A DNA stretch of 64,000 bases from Candidatus Poribacteria bacterium (GTDB taxonomy: Bacteria; Poribacteria; WGA-4E; WGA-3G): assembly GCA_022826805.1 (NCBI GenBank), contig JAJDUH010000022.1, positions 1 to 64,000 of the forward strand, given 5' to 3'. The translations under genes and the position numbers were made by a program. Positions 7,927-16,351 of this stretch are shown in pieces. Below the pieces are notes generated by a model that saw nothing but the letters and a program-made list of their open reading frames with translations, searched no databases and was not told where the DNA came from. Each line of letters opens with the position of its first letter. The stretch's first letter is position 1.

Positions 7927-9365
7927 CGCAACCAAGGGGGATGCCAACAGAGAAACCTGTTAAGTGGACATCGGTGAACGTTCAAGAGGTTATTGATTCG
8001 GACTACCGCTTAACGGCGAGCATGTACAGCAATGACGGTAGACGGGCAAGAAGGGATTTAATTGAAAAGTGCCAATGGGATACTGTTTATCTGTGTGGTG
8101 ACAACGGGCTTGCCACCGCTTATTATAGAACACGTTTCAGAAGGATATATGTAGATAAGCAGGCTTTCCCAATTTATCAACCGACACAGATTAATGAACT
8201 GTATCCCAAACCGTCTGCGTATATTTCTCATGCAACGCAAACGGATATAGATGCCTTGAGGGTGAAAAAAGGTCAGATTTTGCTAACCTGTTCCGGGACA
8301 ATAGGAAATTGCACGTACGTGCGAAATACATTAAACAACCTTATCTTCAGCCATGATGTCATCAGAATTGAACCTAAAGAGTATAATGGATTCATTTACG
8401 CTTTTCTGAAATCAAAAACTGGCTTTTCCATAGTGAATACTAATAATTATGGTGCAGTTATTGAACATATTGAACCTGAACACCTAAATCATATTCCTAT
8501 TCCCAATCCACCTCCTATCCTCAAAGAAGAAATTCATGACATGATTGAGGGGTCCTTCAAATTACGAGATGAATCCAATGAATTGATGGATGAAGCACAA
8601 ATTCTGCTGAAAACGGCGTTGCAATTGCCGTCCATTGGAGCATTCCATGAACGCGCCGAGCAGTTCGATAAAATGGCAAGTGTCCTCAATTATTCCGTGT
8701 CTTCAAGTGAGGTAATTGACCGGTTGGATGGGTCTTATTATGTTCCGATTGTCAAAGCCATCGAACAACATATATCAAAGACAGCAAAAAAGGTTGTCAA
8801 GGTTGGAGATAGTCGAATTTGCCAATCGGTTACCTTGCCGGGGCGGTTCAAAAGGGTCTATGTTGAAGAAGGTAGCGGGATTGTTTTCTTTAGTGGTAAG
8901 AATATATCAGAATTAGATCCATCTGATAAGAAGTATCTATCGTTGGCACAACATAAGGAGAAGATTAAGAACGAACTTGTTATCAAGGAAAATATGATTT
9001 TAGTCACACCTAGTGGAACTCTGGGTAAAACTGTGCTAGTCCCAAAACATTGGGATGGGTGGGCTATGACACACGATATTATTCGCTTGATACCGACAAC
9101 TAATGAAATTTCAGGTTATCTGTACGCTTGGTTGTCAAGCGATTATGCTCGTGAATTAATTCACAGATTTGCTTATGGTGCTGTGGTGAGGCATTTAGAA
9201 AAAGAGCATATTTCGCAAGTCAGTGTTCCATTATTGCAAAATGAAAACGCGCAGCGGGAAATAAACGACACGGTTTTGGAAGCGAATCGGAAACGCACTG
9301 AAGCCTATAACTTGGAGCAAAAGGCATTGAAAGTGCTTGATGAGAAGGTTATCTATGCTCGGTAG
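7920..9365 (+). CDS. Type I-like restriction specificity (S) subunit
   Basis: 481 residues starting at a GTG that overlaps the methylase stop by 7 bp, typical of translational coupling. Two similar halves are visible, each with the target-recognition pattern of HsdS: the first has KKGQILLTCSGTIGNCTYV and later NYGAVIEHIEPEHLNHIPIP; the second has KENMILVTPSGTLGKTVLV and YGAVVRHLEKEHISQVSVP. Helical spacers with conserved ends follow each. Two target-recognition domains imply a bipartite DNA target. The C-terminus ends in the usual coiled helix. It should guide the fused nuclease-methylase. Recognition sequence cannot be predicted from sequence alone. Confidence 0.85.
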   Translation: MVTQPRGMPTEKPVKWTSVNVQEVIDSDYRLTASMYSNDGRRARRDLIEKCQWDTVYLCGDNGLATAYYRTRFRRIYVDKQAFPIYQPTQINELYPKPSAYISHATQTDIDALRVKKGQILLTCSGTIGNCTYVRNTLNNLIFSHDVIRIEPKEYNGFIYAFLKSKTGFSIVNTNNYGAVIEHIEPEHLNHIPIPNPPPILKEEIHDMIEGSFKLRDESNELMDEAQILLKTALQLPSIGAFHERAEQFDKMASVLNYSVSSSEVIDRLDGSYYVPIVKAIEQHISKTAKKVVKVGDSRICQSVTLPGRFKRVYVEEGSGIVFFSGKNISELDPSDKKYLSLAQHKEKIKNELVIKENMILVTPSGTLGKTVLVPKHWDGWAMTHDIIRLIPTTNEISGYLYAWLSSDYARELIHRFAYGAVVRHLEKEHISQVSVPLLQNENAQREINDTVLEANRKRTEAYNLEQKALKVLDEKVIYAR

Positions 9366-9380
9366 AGAAGGTGGTATAAA

Positions 9381-12300
9381 ATGGAAACAAAACAAACGAC
9401 AGAATCTGAGCAAAAAATAAATTCTGAGCAGCCCAAGAAGATGGAAAGCAATACCCCAGATAACAAGAATGAAGGAAGTGCCTCCTCAGGCATAGGCACT
9501 ATCCTTAAACGTATTTGGGTATATGTGCTTCAGAATCCTGGGGGGACTTCTGGATGGGCTATGGTTATTGTTGTAATACTTGCTCAAATTATCATCTCCA
9601 AGGTAATTCAAGTGGAGGTAAAATTGACTGGTGAAGACATCAGCATACTCGTCCAACCGGAAAAATCTGAAGAATCCTTAGAACTTGAAAAATCTCTACG
9701 TGAGGTTGAACAAGATCCTAAAGCATCTGTTATGAATAAGGCTGTAGCTGAAGCTTATAAGTTGAAGCAGCTCGGAAAAATTGATGATTCCATTGAAAAA
9801 TGGTGTTCTATTGCGAACATAGCGGAAGGGATTGATAATGATCTAGCAGCTGGAGCGTGGTTTGCAGTCGGGGTTCTGTATACGCAGGAAGATGAAGAGG
9901 ATGAAGAGTTTTCTGTGTATACTTACAACAGATCCCTTTTTCTTCAAGGATATTTGGATAAACCTTTTCGCCTAACAATGTCTTATGCAGGACAGTACAA
10001 GGATCGCGATGCGCTTGAAAAAGCAATTTCCTCTTACGATCGAGCAATTCGCCTAAAGTCAGATTTCCCAGAAGCATACCTAAATCGAGGATCTGCGAAG
10101 TATGCCCTTGATAAATATGATGAGGCCATTACTGACTGTAACAAAGTGATTCAACTGGAGTCGAATTCTGCGGAAGCCTACTGTAATCGAGGCATGGCAA
10201 GGTATGCCCTTGGTAAACATAAGGAAGCCATTGCTGATTACGACAGATCAATTCACTTAAAACCCGATTTGGCTATGGCTTATAACAATCGAGGTGTTGC
10301 AAAGTCTGCCCTCGATCAGCGTGAATCTGCTATTATAGACTATGATGAAGCTATCAGACTAAAGCCGGGTTTTGCCGGAGCTTATGGTAATCGAGGCACT
10401 GCAAAATCTGCTCTGGGTCAACATGAATCCGCTATCGCTGACCATAATAAGGCAATTCGTCTGAAGCCGGATTTACCAAGGCTCTACGTTGCTCGCGGTA
10501 ATGTAAAAGACAAACTTGGCGACTATGAATCTGCTATTGCTGACTATGATGAAGCCATCAATCAATATCCAGATTTTGCAATAGTTTATCTAATTCGTGG
10601 CAATGTGAAGCACAAACTTAATCGCTATAGTGATGCCATAAGGGATTATGACAAAGTTATCAGACTAAATCAAAATTTGGAAATAGCTTACCTCAGCCGC
10701 GGGGCTGCAAAATCTGAATTGGGTGACTATGAATCTGCTATGAAAGATTATAATGAAGCGATCAGGCACAAACCCAATTTTGCCGAAGCTTACTTCAATC
10801 GCGGTGTTACGAAATCCTCTTTTGGTCAGTATAAATTTGCTCTTGAAGACTATAATAAGGCAATTCGTTTAAAGTCAGATTATGCAAAAGCTTATAACAA
10901 TCGAGGACAGATCTATTCTAAACTTAGCAAACCTGGACTTGCTATAATTGACTATGATAAAGCAATTCGTTTAAATCCGGAGTTAGCGGAAGCTTATGTC
11001 AATCGCGGCAGTATACAATCAGATTCGGGTCAGTATGAATCAGCACTTAAAGACTTTAACATAGCGATTCATCTGAACCCAGATTTAGCGGAGGCTTACA
11101 TTGGGCGTGGTAACGTAAAGTCTGAACTTGGGCAATATGAATTAGCACTTGAGGATTGTGATAAAGCGATTCAATTAAAGCCAGAATTTGCATTCTTCCA
11201 TGTTATTAGAGGCCAAGTGAGGTTTAATCTAGGTCAGTATAAGAATGCTGTGATAAACTATGATGAAGCGATACATCTAAAACCGGATTTAGTGGATGCC
11301 TACATTGGTCGTGGCAATGCAAAGTTTAGACTTGATCAATATGAGTCAGCACTTGAGGACTATAATAAAGCGATTCAACTTAAGCCTGATTTTGCTGAAG
11401 TTTATCTTAATCGTGGTAATGTAAAGTCAAATCTTGAGAGGCATAAGTCAGCACTTAAGGATTATGATGAAGCGATTCGTCTAAAACCGGATTTTGCAGA
11501 AGCCTATGCTAGCCGTGGGGGGACGAATTCAAATTTGGGTCAGTATAAATCTGCACTTAAAGATTACGATGAGGCGATTCGTCTGAAGCCTGATTATGTT
11601 GAGATATATCATAGTCGTGGTAATGCGAAATCGAAATTGGGGCAATATGAATCCGCCATCACAGATTACGATGAGGCGATTCGACTAAAATCCGACTATA
11701 CCGAAGCCTACGCTAACCGCGGTAAGGCGGAATTGTCTCTAGGTCAATATAAGTCAGCACTTGAGGATTTTGATGAAGTGATTCGACTAAAACCCAACTA
11801 CGCCGAAGTCTATACTATCCGTGGGTATGTGAAGTCTGATTTAGGTCAGTATAAATCTGCACTTGAAGATTATGATGAGGCGATTCGTCTAAAACCGGAT
11901 TTTGCGGAAGTCTACCTCAATCGAGGCGTTGTGAGAGCTGCCCTTGGTAAACACGAGGAAGCTATTACCGATTATGACAAGGCAATTCAACTTAATCCCG
12001 ATTTAGCTGAAGCCTATATTGGTCGAGGCAGTACCAAGTTGTTTCTGAATCAGTATGAATCAGCGCTTGCGGATTTTAATGAAGCAATTCAGTTAAAGCC
12101 GAATTTAGCTAAAGTTTATGTTAGACGTGGAGACGTGAAAAATAATCTTGGTAAATATCAAGAAGCCATCACCGATTATGACAAGGCAATACACCTAAAG
12201 CCGAATTTAGTTGAAGCCTATATTCACCGTAGTAATGTGAAGATTGTTCTTGGTGAATATGAAGAAGCTATTACTGGCCATGATAAGGCGATTAGTTTGG

Positions 12301-13145
12301 AACCAGATTTGGCTTTGGTTTATATGAACCGAGGTTATGCGAAGAATGCTCTTGGTAAATATCAAGAAGCTATCACCGACTATGACAAAGCAATCAGTGC
12401 AAAGCTTGGTCTCACCGAGGTTTATTACAACCAAGACATAACACTTGCCGAGGTTTATTATAATCGAGGTCTAGCAAAAGCAGCAATTAGCCAGCATGAG
12501 GAAGCTATCATAGACTATAATGAAGCGATCAAACTCAAACCAGATTATGCTGAAGCATATTTCAGAAGAGGTTCTGCCAAAAGAAAGGTTGGCCAGTATA
12601 GAAAGGCTATAGCAGATTTCGATAAAACTATCGAGTTAAAACCTAATGCTGCGAATGCCTATCTGAACCGTGGTTTGACAAAGGTATTGTTGGGACAGTC
12701 TGAGTCTGCTCTTGAGGATTTTAGTCAGGCGATCCGTCTAAATCCGAACGCTACGAACTATCTAAATCGAGGTGTTACAAGGTTTAATCTTGGTCAATAT
12801 GAGTCTGCTATTGCTGATTATGATAAGGCAATTCGGTTGGATCCGGAATATGGATTTGTCTATAGTAGCCGAGGTAATGCAAAATTGCCTCTCGGCCAGT
12901 ATAAGTCTGCTCTTAACGACTTTAATAAGGCGATAGAACTAAAACCTAAAAATGCTCGTTTTTATTTCAACCGAGCTAAGGTGAACGTTTACCTTCATAG
13001 AATTGAGCAGGCTAAGTCGGATTATGAGACTGCCCTTAAACTAGCAGAAGAAGAAGGAAATGAGGTCTTAAAGAGTACTATTGAGAAGAGGATGCTAATT
13101 GACGATTTGCATAAACAGAAACCGAAAGCACGCAACACTGATTAA
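9381..13145 (+). CDS. Giant membrane-anchored tetratricopeptide-repeat protein
   Basis: 1254 residues. A polar N-terminus is followed by one hydrophobic segment (about residues 57-76) and then a long soluble part. From about residue 205 to 1220 it is an almost unbroken array of about 30 TPR units of 34 residues with the recurrent pattern AYxNRGxAKxxLGQYExAIxDYDKAIxLKPD. The repeats at DNA level are similar enough to invite recombination. Start ATG 15 bp after the specificity gene, so probably cotranscribed with the restriction pair; GGTGGTAT precedes it. TPR arrays bind proteins; a role as scaffold or sensor for the neighbouring restriction system is only suggested by position. One unit near residue 1010 is irregular (LTEVYYNQDITLAEVYYN), a partial duplication. 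Confidence 0.85.
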   Translation: METKQTTESEQKINSEQPKKMESNTPDNKNEGSASSGIGTILKRIWVYVLQNPGGTSGWAMVIVVILAQIIISKVIQVEVKLTGEDISILVQPEKSEESLELEKSLREVEQDPKASVMNKAVAEAYKLKQLGKIDDSIEKWCSIANIAEGIDNDLAAGAWFAVGVLYTQEDEEDEEFSVYTYNRSLFLQGYLDKPFRLTMSYAGQYKDRDALEKAISSYDRAIRLKSDFPEAYLNRGSAKYALDKYDEAITDCNKVIQLESNSAEAYCNRGMARYALGKHKEAIADYDRSIHLKPDLAMAYNNRGVAKSALDQRESAIIDYDEAIRLKPGFAGAYGNRGTAKSALGQHESAIADHNKAIRLKPDLPRLYVARGNVKDKLGDYESAIADYDEAINQYPDFAIVYLIRGNVKHKLNRYSDAIRDYDKVIRLNQNLEIAYLSRGAAKSELGDYESAMKDYNEAIRHKPNFAEAYFNRGVTKSSFGQYKFALEDYNKAIRLKSDYAKAYNNRGQIYSKLSKPGLAIIDYDKAIRLNPELAEAYVNRGSIQSDSGQYESALKDFNIAIHLNPDLAEAYIGRGNVKSELGQYELALEDCDKAIQLKPEFAFFHVIRGQVRFNLGQYKNAVINYDEAIHLKPDLVDAYIGRGNAKFRLDQYESALEDYNKAIQLKPDFAEVYLNRGNVKSNLERHKSALKDYDEAIRLKPDFAEAYASRGGTNSNLGQYKSALKDYDEAIRLKPDYVEIYHSRGNAKSKLGQYESAITDYDEAIRLKSDYTEAYANRGKAELSLGQYKSALEDFDEVIRLKPNYAEVYTIRGYVKSDLGQYKSALEDYDEAIRLKPDFAEVYLNRGVVRAALGKHEEAITDYDKAIQLNPDLAEAYIGRGSTKLFLNQYESALADFNEAIQLKPNLAKVYVRRGDVKNNLGKYQEAITDYDKAIHLKPNLVEAYIHRSNVKIVLGEYEEAITGHDKAISLEPDLALVYMNRGYAKNALGKYQEAITDYDKAISAKLGLTEVYYNQDITLAEVYYNRGLAKAAISQHEEAIIDYNEAIKLKPDYAEAYFRRGSAKRKVGQYRKAIADFDKTIELKPNAANAYLNRGLTKVLLGQSESALEDFSQAIRLNPNATNYLNRGVTRFNLGQYESAIADYDKAIRLDPEYGFVYSSRGNAKLPLGQYKSALNDFNKAIELKPKNARFYFNRAKVNVYLHRIEQAKSDYETALKLAEEEGNEVLKSTIEKRMLIDDLHKQKPKARNTD

Positions 13146-13191
13146 AGGGATGGTGTGGCATAGTAATTCAACATAATCCTTTTATCCGCGT

Positions 13192-13232
13192 AAATCTGTG
13201 AAATCCGCATCAACCCGCGATTCAGACAATAT
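13192..13232. repeat. Dispersed 'AATCTGTG...CGCGATTCAGACA' sequence
   Basis: AAATCTGTGAAATCCGCATC followed by AACCCGCGATTCAGACAA. Related sequence recurs near 29207-29236 and 49045-49072. Non-coding dispersed repeat. Confidence 0.4.
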
Positions 13233-13375
13233 CGACATGACATCACCTCAGCAAAAACATTGAGAAAAATGTTACACTTTCCGCCAAATTATTTTTTTCT
13301 ACAACGGTGAGATAAGGAAAAGGAGCTATAAACCCTTACAACCACTGGGTTTTATGCAGATAGCCATCCCCTACC

Positions 13376-13399
13376 AAATGTTACACTGGTGTAACATTT
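13376..13399. promoter_or_regulatory. Operator-like palindrome AAATGTTACAC-TG-GTGTAACATTT
   Basis: Two perfect 11-bp arms around a 2-bp centre. A half-site, AAATGTTACACTTT, occurs about 110 bp upstream near 13267-13280. Looks like a dimeric regulator site, but no gene starts within several hundred bases, so its target is unknown. Confidence 0.4.
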
Positions 13400-13447
13400 T
13401 AACGAGAAGGTTTTCCAATATGTTATTTTAATATTAACAAAACAATC

Positions 13448-13662
13448 TTTTTACAGTAACGTAAAAAAACGACTGACTCCCTAAACAGGCGATAAACCCA
13501 CACTATGACTGGATTTACAAGCGATCGGACCGAGTCATCCTTTTTACAATTTCACAGTAAACGCCGAAAAGTATCATATCCTCCAAACGGCTCTCACCCT
13601 ATATCACACCTACGTTTTGAGAGGGGCACACAGACCTTTTCTCAAATGTTTACTGTGAAATT
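13448..13662 (-). repeat. 215-bp composite repeat, copy 2 (inverted, downstream of the restriction island)
   Basis: Reverse complement of the 5251-5467 element, diverged but alignable throughout. Landmarks: TTTTTACAGTAA at 13448, AATTTCACAGTAAAC at 13548-13562, and its exact reverse complement at 13648-13662. With copy 1 it brackets the methylase, specificity and TPR genes in inverted orientation. Together with the palindrome and the dispersed repeat it accounts for most of the gene-free 13146-13790 stretch. Confidence 0.7.
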
Positions 13663-13794
13663 TTGAGGATTTCCGCAATTTTTTATTGAGCCGTCTAATT
13701 TTGAGAAACGGGTCCTCGGATAGGCAAGAAATCAAATGTAGCAAATACCTATGGACTTAGGTAAATAAAAGGAAAGCATTCACCTTCTATCCAT

Positions 13795-13935
13795 TCAAAG
13801 TGGTTTCCCAAAACACAAAGCGTAACCATCATGGTCCTTGAGTTCAAAAGCTCAGAGACTATCGCTGGTATCCGCAAGCGGTTCGTGGAACGCCAATCCA
13901 CGCGCCTGATACTCAACAAAAAACGCATTAGACAT
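13795..13935 (-). pseudogene. Remnant of a VOC-family gene (C-terminal third, with in-frame stop)
   Basis: Read on the minus strand this gives YQARGLAFHEPLADTSDSL, then a TGA stop, then AFELKDHDGYALCFGKPL and TGA. It matches the C-terminus of the intact VOC protein at 14361-14756 (GRGLAFHEPLADTDDGLRAF and ELKDYDGYVLCFGKPL). The stop replaces an arginine codon. The N-terminal two thirds are missing. It is a decayed partial duplication of the neighbour, about 560 bp away. Confidence 0.85.
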
Positions 13936-13946
13936 TGAAAATAAAT

Positions 13947-13975
13947 TTGACTTTTCACCCAAATTATCACATAAT
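13947..13975 (+). promoter_or_regulatory. Promoter upstream of the HicB-like gene
   Basis: TTGACT (13947-13952), 17-bp spacer, CATAAT (13970-13975), about 50 bp before the 14024 start codon. Confidence 0.55.
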
Positions 13976-14023
13976 GTTGTATTACCAAATATCGTACAAA
14001 CAAGCTTTATCCGAGGGGCAAAC

Positions 14024-14407
14024 ATGAGCCATATTCAAACTGTCAAAATTCATGATGTGGAAGATGACGAGGTCTATACTGCCAAAATCAAAAAAAACGG
14101 CAAGAGATGGATGGGATGGATACAGGAACATCCGAAGGTGAAGTGCGAGGCGAATACACAAGACGCATTGCTGGAAGCCCTCGAAAACACACTTTATCAA
14201 ACCCTTGAAGCCGATTGGCAAGCATGGGACAAACAGTTAGAGGCAGATGTAGAAGCGGGAAAGCTTGACGCTACCCTGGAACGAGTCGGTGCTGACTTCC
14301 ATGCCGGTAAATGTGAAGACTTAGCAGTATTTCTCTCACGGAACGCTGCAGAGAAACGAATCATAGCGGTTTGCCAAAACACAACACATACCCATCATAG
14401 TCCTTGA
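14024..14407 (+). CDS. Small protein with HicB/UPF0150-like N-terminus
   Basis: 127 residues. The N-terminal half has the beta-strand pattern YTAKIKKNGKRWMGWIQEHP followed by a helix DALLEALENTL, resembling the HicB antitoxin fold; the middle is an acidic-rich helix. No HicA partner is adjacent, so a toxin-antitoxin role is not supported. The last 16 residues lie antisense to the 3' end of the VOC gene (47-bp convergent overlap) and have an odd composition (QNTTHTHHSP), which suggests the original C-terminus was replaced when the VOC gene arrived. GAGGGG lies 7 bp before the ATG. Confidence 0.55.
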   Translation: MSHIQTVKIHDVEDDEVYTAKIKKNGKRWMGWIQEHPKVKCEANTQDALLEALENTLYQTLEADWQAWDKQLEADVEAGKLDATLERVGADFHAGKCEDLAVFLSRNAAEKRIIAVCQNTTHTHHSP

Positions 14408-14756
14408 GTTCAAACGCCCGCAGACCGTCGTCGGTGTCTGCGAGAGGTTCGTGAAACGCTAACCCACGCCCCTGAAACTCAGCAAACAGCGCATCCGGAT
14501 CCGAAACCAGAATAAAAGCCTCCCATCTTGCCCATTCATGCCGCGTGTGATTCGGGACTGGATGAATATCTTCAGCGATATGCTTGAGAAGAATCCTCAC
14601 GTTATCACGACTCACGATTCCAAAAAACGGATCTTCTTCTGGGATAAGCAGGTCTGTCTCAAAACCGAGTTTTTGATTGTAGAAGTCGATCGATTCAGCA
14701 AGGCTTTTGACAATAAAAAATGGATAAATTCTCTCAAGTGTCGCATTGTTTGCCAT
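14361..14756 (-). CDS. VOC-superfamily (glyoxalase/bleomycin-resistance fold) protein
   Basis: 131 residues of one vicinal-oxygen-chelate module pair: the N-terminal strand RIYPFFIVKSLAESIDFY, then DPFFGIVSRDNVRILLKH, then a second half ending ELKDYDGYVLCFGKPL. VOC proteins are metal-binding dioxygenase, lyase or antibiotic-binding folds; the substrate here is not predictable. Start supported by AGGAGG 8 bp upstream of the ATG. A C-terminal relic of the same gene lies at 13795-13935. Convergent with, and overlapping, the 14024 gene. Confidence 0.8.
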   Translation of the reverse strand: MANNATLERIYPFFIVKSLAESIDFYNQKLGFETDLLIPEEDPFFGIVSRDNVRILLKHIAEDIHPVPNHTRHEWARWEAFILVSDPDALFAEFQGRGLAFHEPLADTDDGLRAFELKDYDGYVLCFGKPL

Positions 14757-15175
14757 CGTTTATCCTCCTATTTTCCTTTCCAATATCCTAACAGATTTCT
14801 GACCGATATTCAATACAGCAGGACCATTTAGAATCTATCTCATAAATACCCGCTCGCGTAAGTTTTAGAAAATACCTATTCGTTAAATGAAATATAACTA
14901 AAAATCACTTTCACGGAGAACACACAATTCCAAGTTCACAAACCCAGTAAACTCAAGGCTCCAAAAAAAACTCCGTGAAGCCTCCGTGAAAACCCTTGTT
15001 GAAATATAGTTCCAATTCCGTGGACAGCTGATCGCAGATGGCTGAAAATTATGGTAGACGCTATAATCAATTACTAATGCCCTACTAAAGCGCAGAACCA
15101 CAGTTGACACATCCGAGACTTCGCGGTATATTAACAGCGACTACCACACTCTGAATTGAGAAAGGAACAGATTAC
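14757..15175. other. Gene-free spacer
   Basis: No credible gene. It contains repeated CTCCGTGAA-type sequence near 14910-14990 (CACGGAG, CTCCGTG and CCTCCGTG occurrences) and the promoter at 15104-15132. The short minus-strand reading frame at 14898-15110 covers the repeat and has no family resemblance. Confidence 0.5.
15104..15132 (+). promoter_or_regulatory. Promoter of the 15176 oxidoreductase
   Basis: TTGACA (15104-15109), 17-bp spacer, TATATT (15127-15132); predicted transcript starts about 35 bp before the ATG. Confidence 0.7.
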
Positions 15176-16135
15176 ATGGCAACACTCAGATGGGGCATAC
15201 TCGGTTGTGGAAATGTCGCTGAATATAAAGGAGGACCACCCCTTTACAGTGTCGATGATTCAGAACTCATCGCTGTGATGCGGCGGGACCGTGCCAAAGC
15301 GGAAGACTTCGCCGAAAGACACGGGGCGAAACGGGTCTATACCGACGTAGACGATCTTCTGGCAGATGACGAACTCAATGCAATTTACATCGCAACACAC
15401 CCATACCTCCACTGCGAACAAACCCTCCGCACAGCACAAGCCGGCAAGCATATTCTTTGCGAAAAACCGATGGCGATGACTATTGAAGAGTGTCAACGGA
15501 TGGTGGATGTTTGTCACGATGCCGGTGTTACCTTAATGCTCGCCTATTACCGCAACTTCTATCCAAATATCGTAAAAATGAAAGCATTGATGGATGAAGG
15601 GGCAATCGGTAACGTCGTGCTTGCGCGGGTCAATCACACCGGTTTCTACGATCCAACTCGACACGACCTGAGCAGTTGGCGGGTAGACCCTAAAGTTAGC
15701 GGGGGCGGTGTGCTGATGGATCTCGGTAGCCACCGTATCTCGCTACTTCAGTATCTGATGGGGGAGATAGAATCTGTCCAAGGGTATGCAGAGGCAGTCC
15801 ATCTGGATATTGAAGTCGATGATTCCGCTGTGTTCACGCTCCGTTTCAAGAGCGGTGCCCACGCCGTTGCCAACATCAACTGGAATGTCGGTGTTTCAAT
15901 TGACGACGTTGAGGTCTACGGCACAGAAGGCAGTTTGCGGTGTTCGGAGTTGAATTCGGGTAACCTAACGCTTGAAAAATCGGGTGAGCAGATTGAAATG
16001 AATCAAACCCCCTTGCCGCATACGCATACAGGGCTTGTTGAAGATTTCCTCAATCACCTCAAAACGGGTGAACCCATCCGCTGTACCGGTGAGGCGGGGT
16101 TACAGACGAACGCGATTATCGCCCAGATAATGTAG
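15176..16135 (+). CDS. Gfo/Idh/MocA-family NAD(P)-dependent oxidoreductase
   Basis: 319 residues. N-terminal Rossmann fold with GILGCGNVAE (residues 7-16) and the family signature CEKPMAMT near residues 96-103, whose lysine is catalytic; the C-terminal alpha/beta domain has GGGVLMDLGSHRISLLQYL, where the histidine is the usual active-site residue. The family oxidises or reduces sugars, inositols and related polyols. The substrate is unknown. Own promoter and AAAGGAAC upstream of the ATG; appears monocistronic, ending towards the convergent 16352 gene. Length is normal for the family. Cytoplasmic. Confidence 0.85.
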   Translation: MATLRWGILGCGNVAEYKGGPPLYSVDDSELIAVMRRDRAKAEDFAERHGAKRVYTDVDDLLADDELNAIYIATHPYLHCEQTLRTAQAGKHILCEKPMAMTIEECQRMVDVCHDAGVTLMLAYYRNFYPNIVKMKALMDEGAIGNVVLARVNHTGFYDPTRHDLSSWRVDPKVSGGGVLMDLGSHRISLLQYLMGEIESVQGYAEAVHLDIEVDDSAVFTLRFKSGAHAVANINWNVGVSIDDVEVYGTEGSLRCSELNSGNLTLEKSGEQIEMNQTPLPHTHTGLVEDFLNHLKTGEPIRCTGEAGLQTNAIIAQIM

Positions 16136-16226
16136 ACACATTCCCGTTAATGTAGGGCATCCCTAACATTGTAGACGCGCTTTCATGAAGTTTAAGAATT
16201 TAAATCGGTAATTTTTCTGGAGGTTT

Positions 16227-16278
16227 CCCCAACTTGTTGGGGACGCGCTCCAGTGAAGCATTCCCGAACAAGTTCGGG
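16227..16278. repeat. Two perfect palindromes between convergent genes
   Basis: CCCCAACTTGTTGGGG (16227-16242) and CCCGAACAAGTTCGGG (16263-16278) form adjacent 7-bp-stem hairpins. Neither has a T-run, so they are dispersed hairpins or weak bidirectional terminators for the convergent oxidoreductase genes. Confidence 0.5.
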
Positions 16279-16351
16279 CGTCCGGATCTTCGGATATTAC
16301 CAAATTAATAAATTAATCTTCGTCTAAGCGCGCCAAAATTGTTCGTTCAAT

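Noticed and set aside
10000..13000. Dense short-period repeats that resemble a CRISPR or satellite array
   Set aside because: The period is about 102 bp and the reading frame is open throughout; these are TPR codons.
14898..15110. 70-residue minus-strand ORF
   Set aside because: It reads through the CTCCGTGAA repeats, with no start signal and no coding character.
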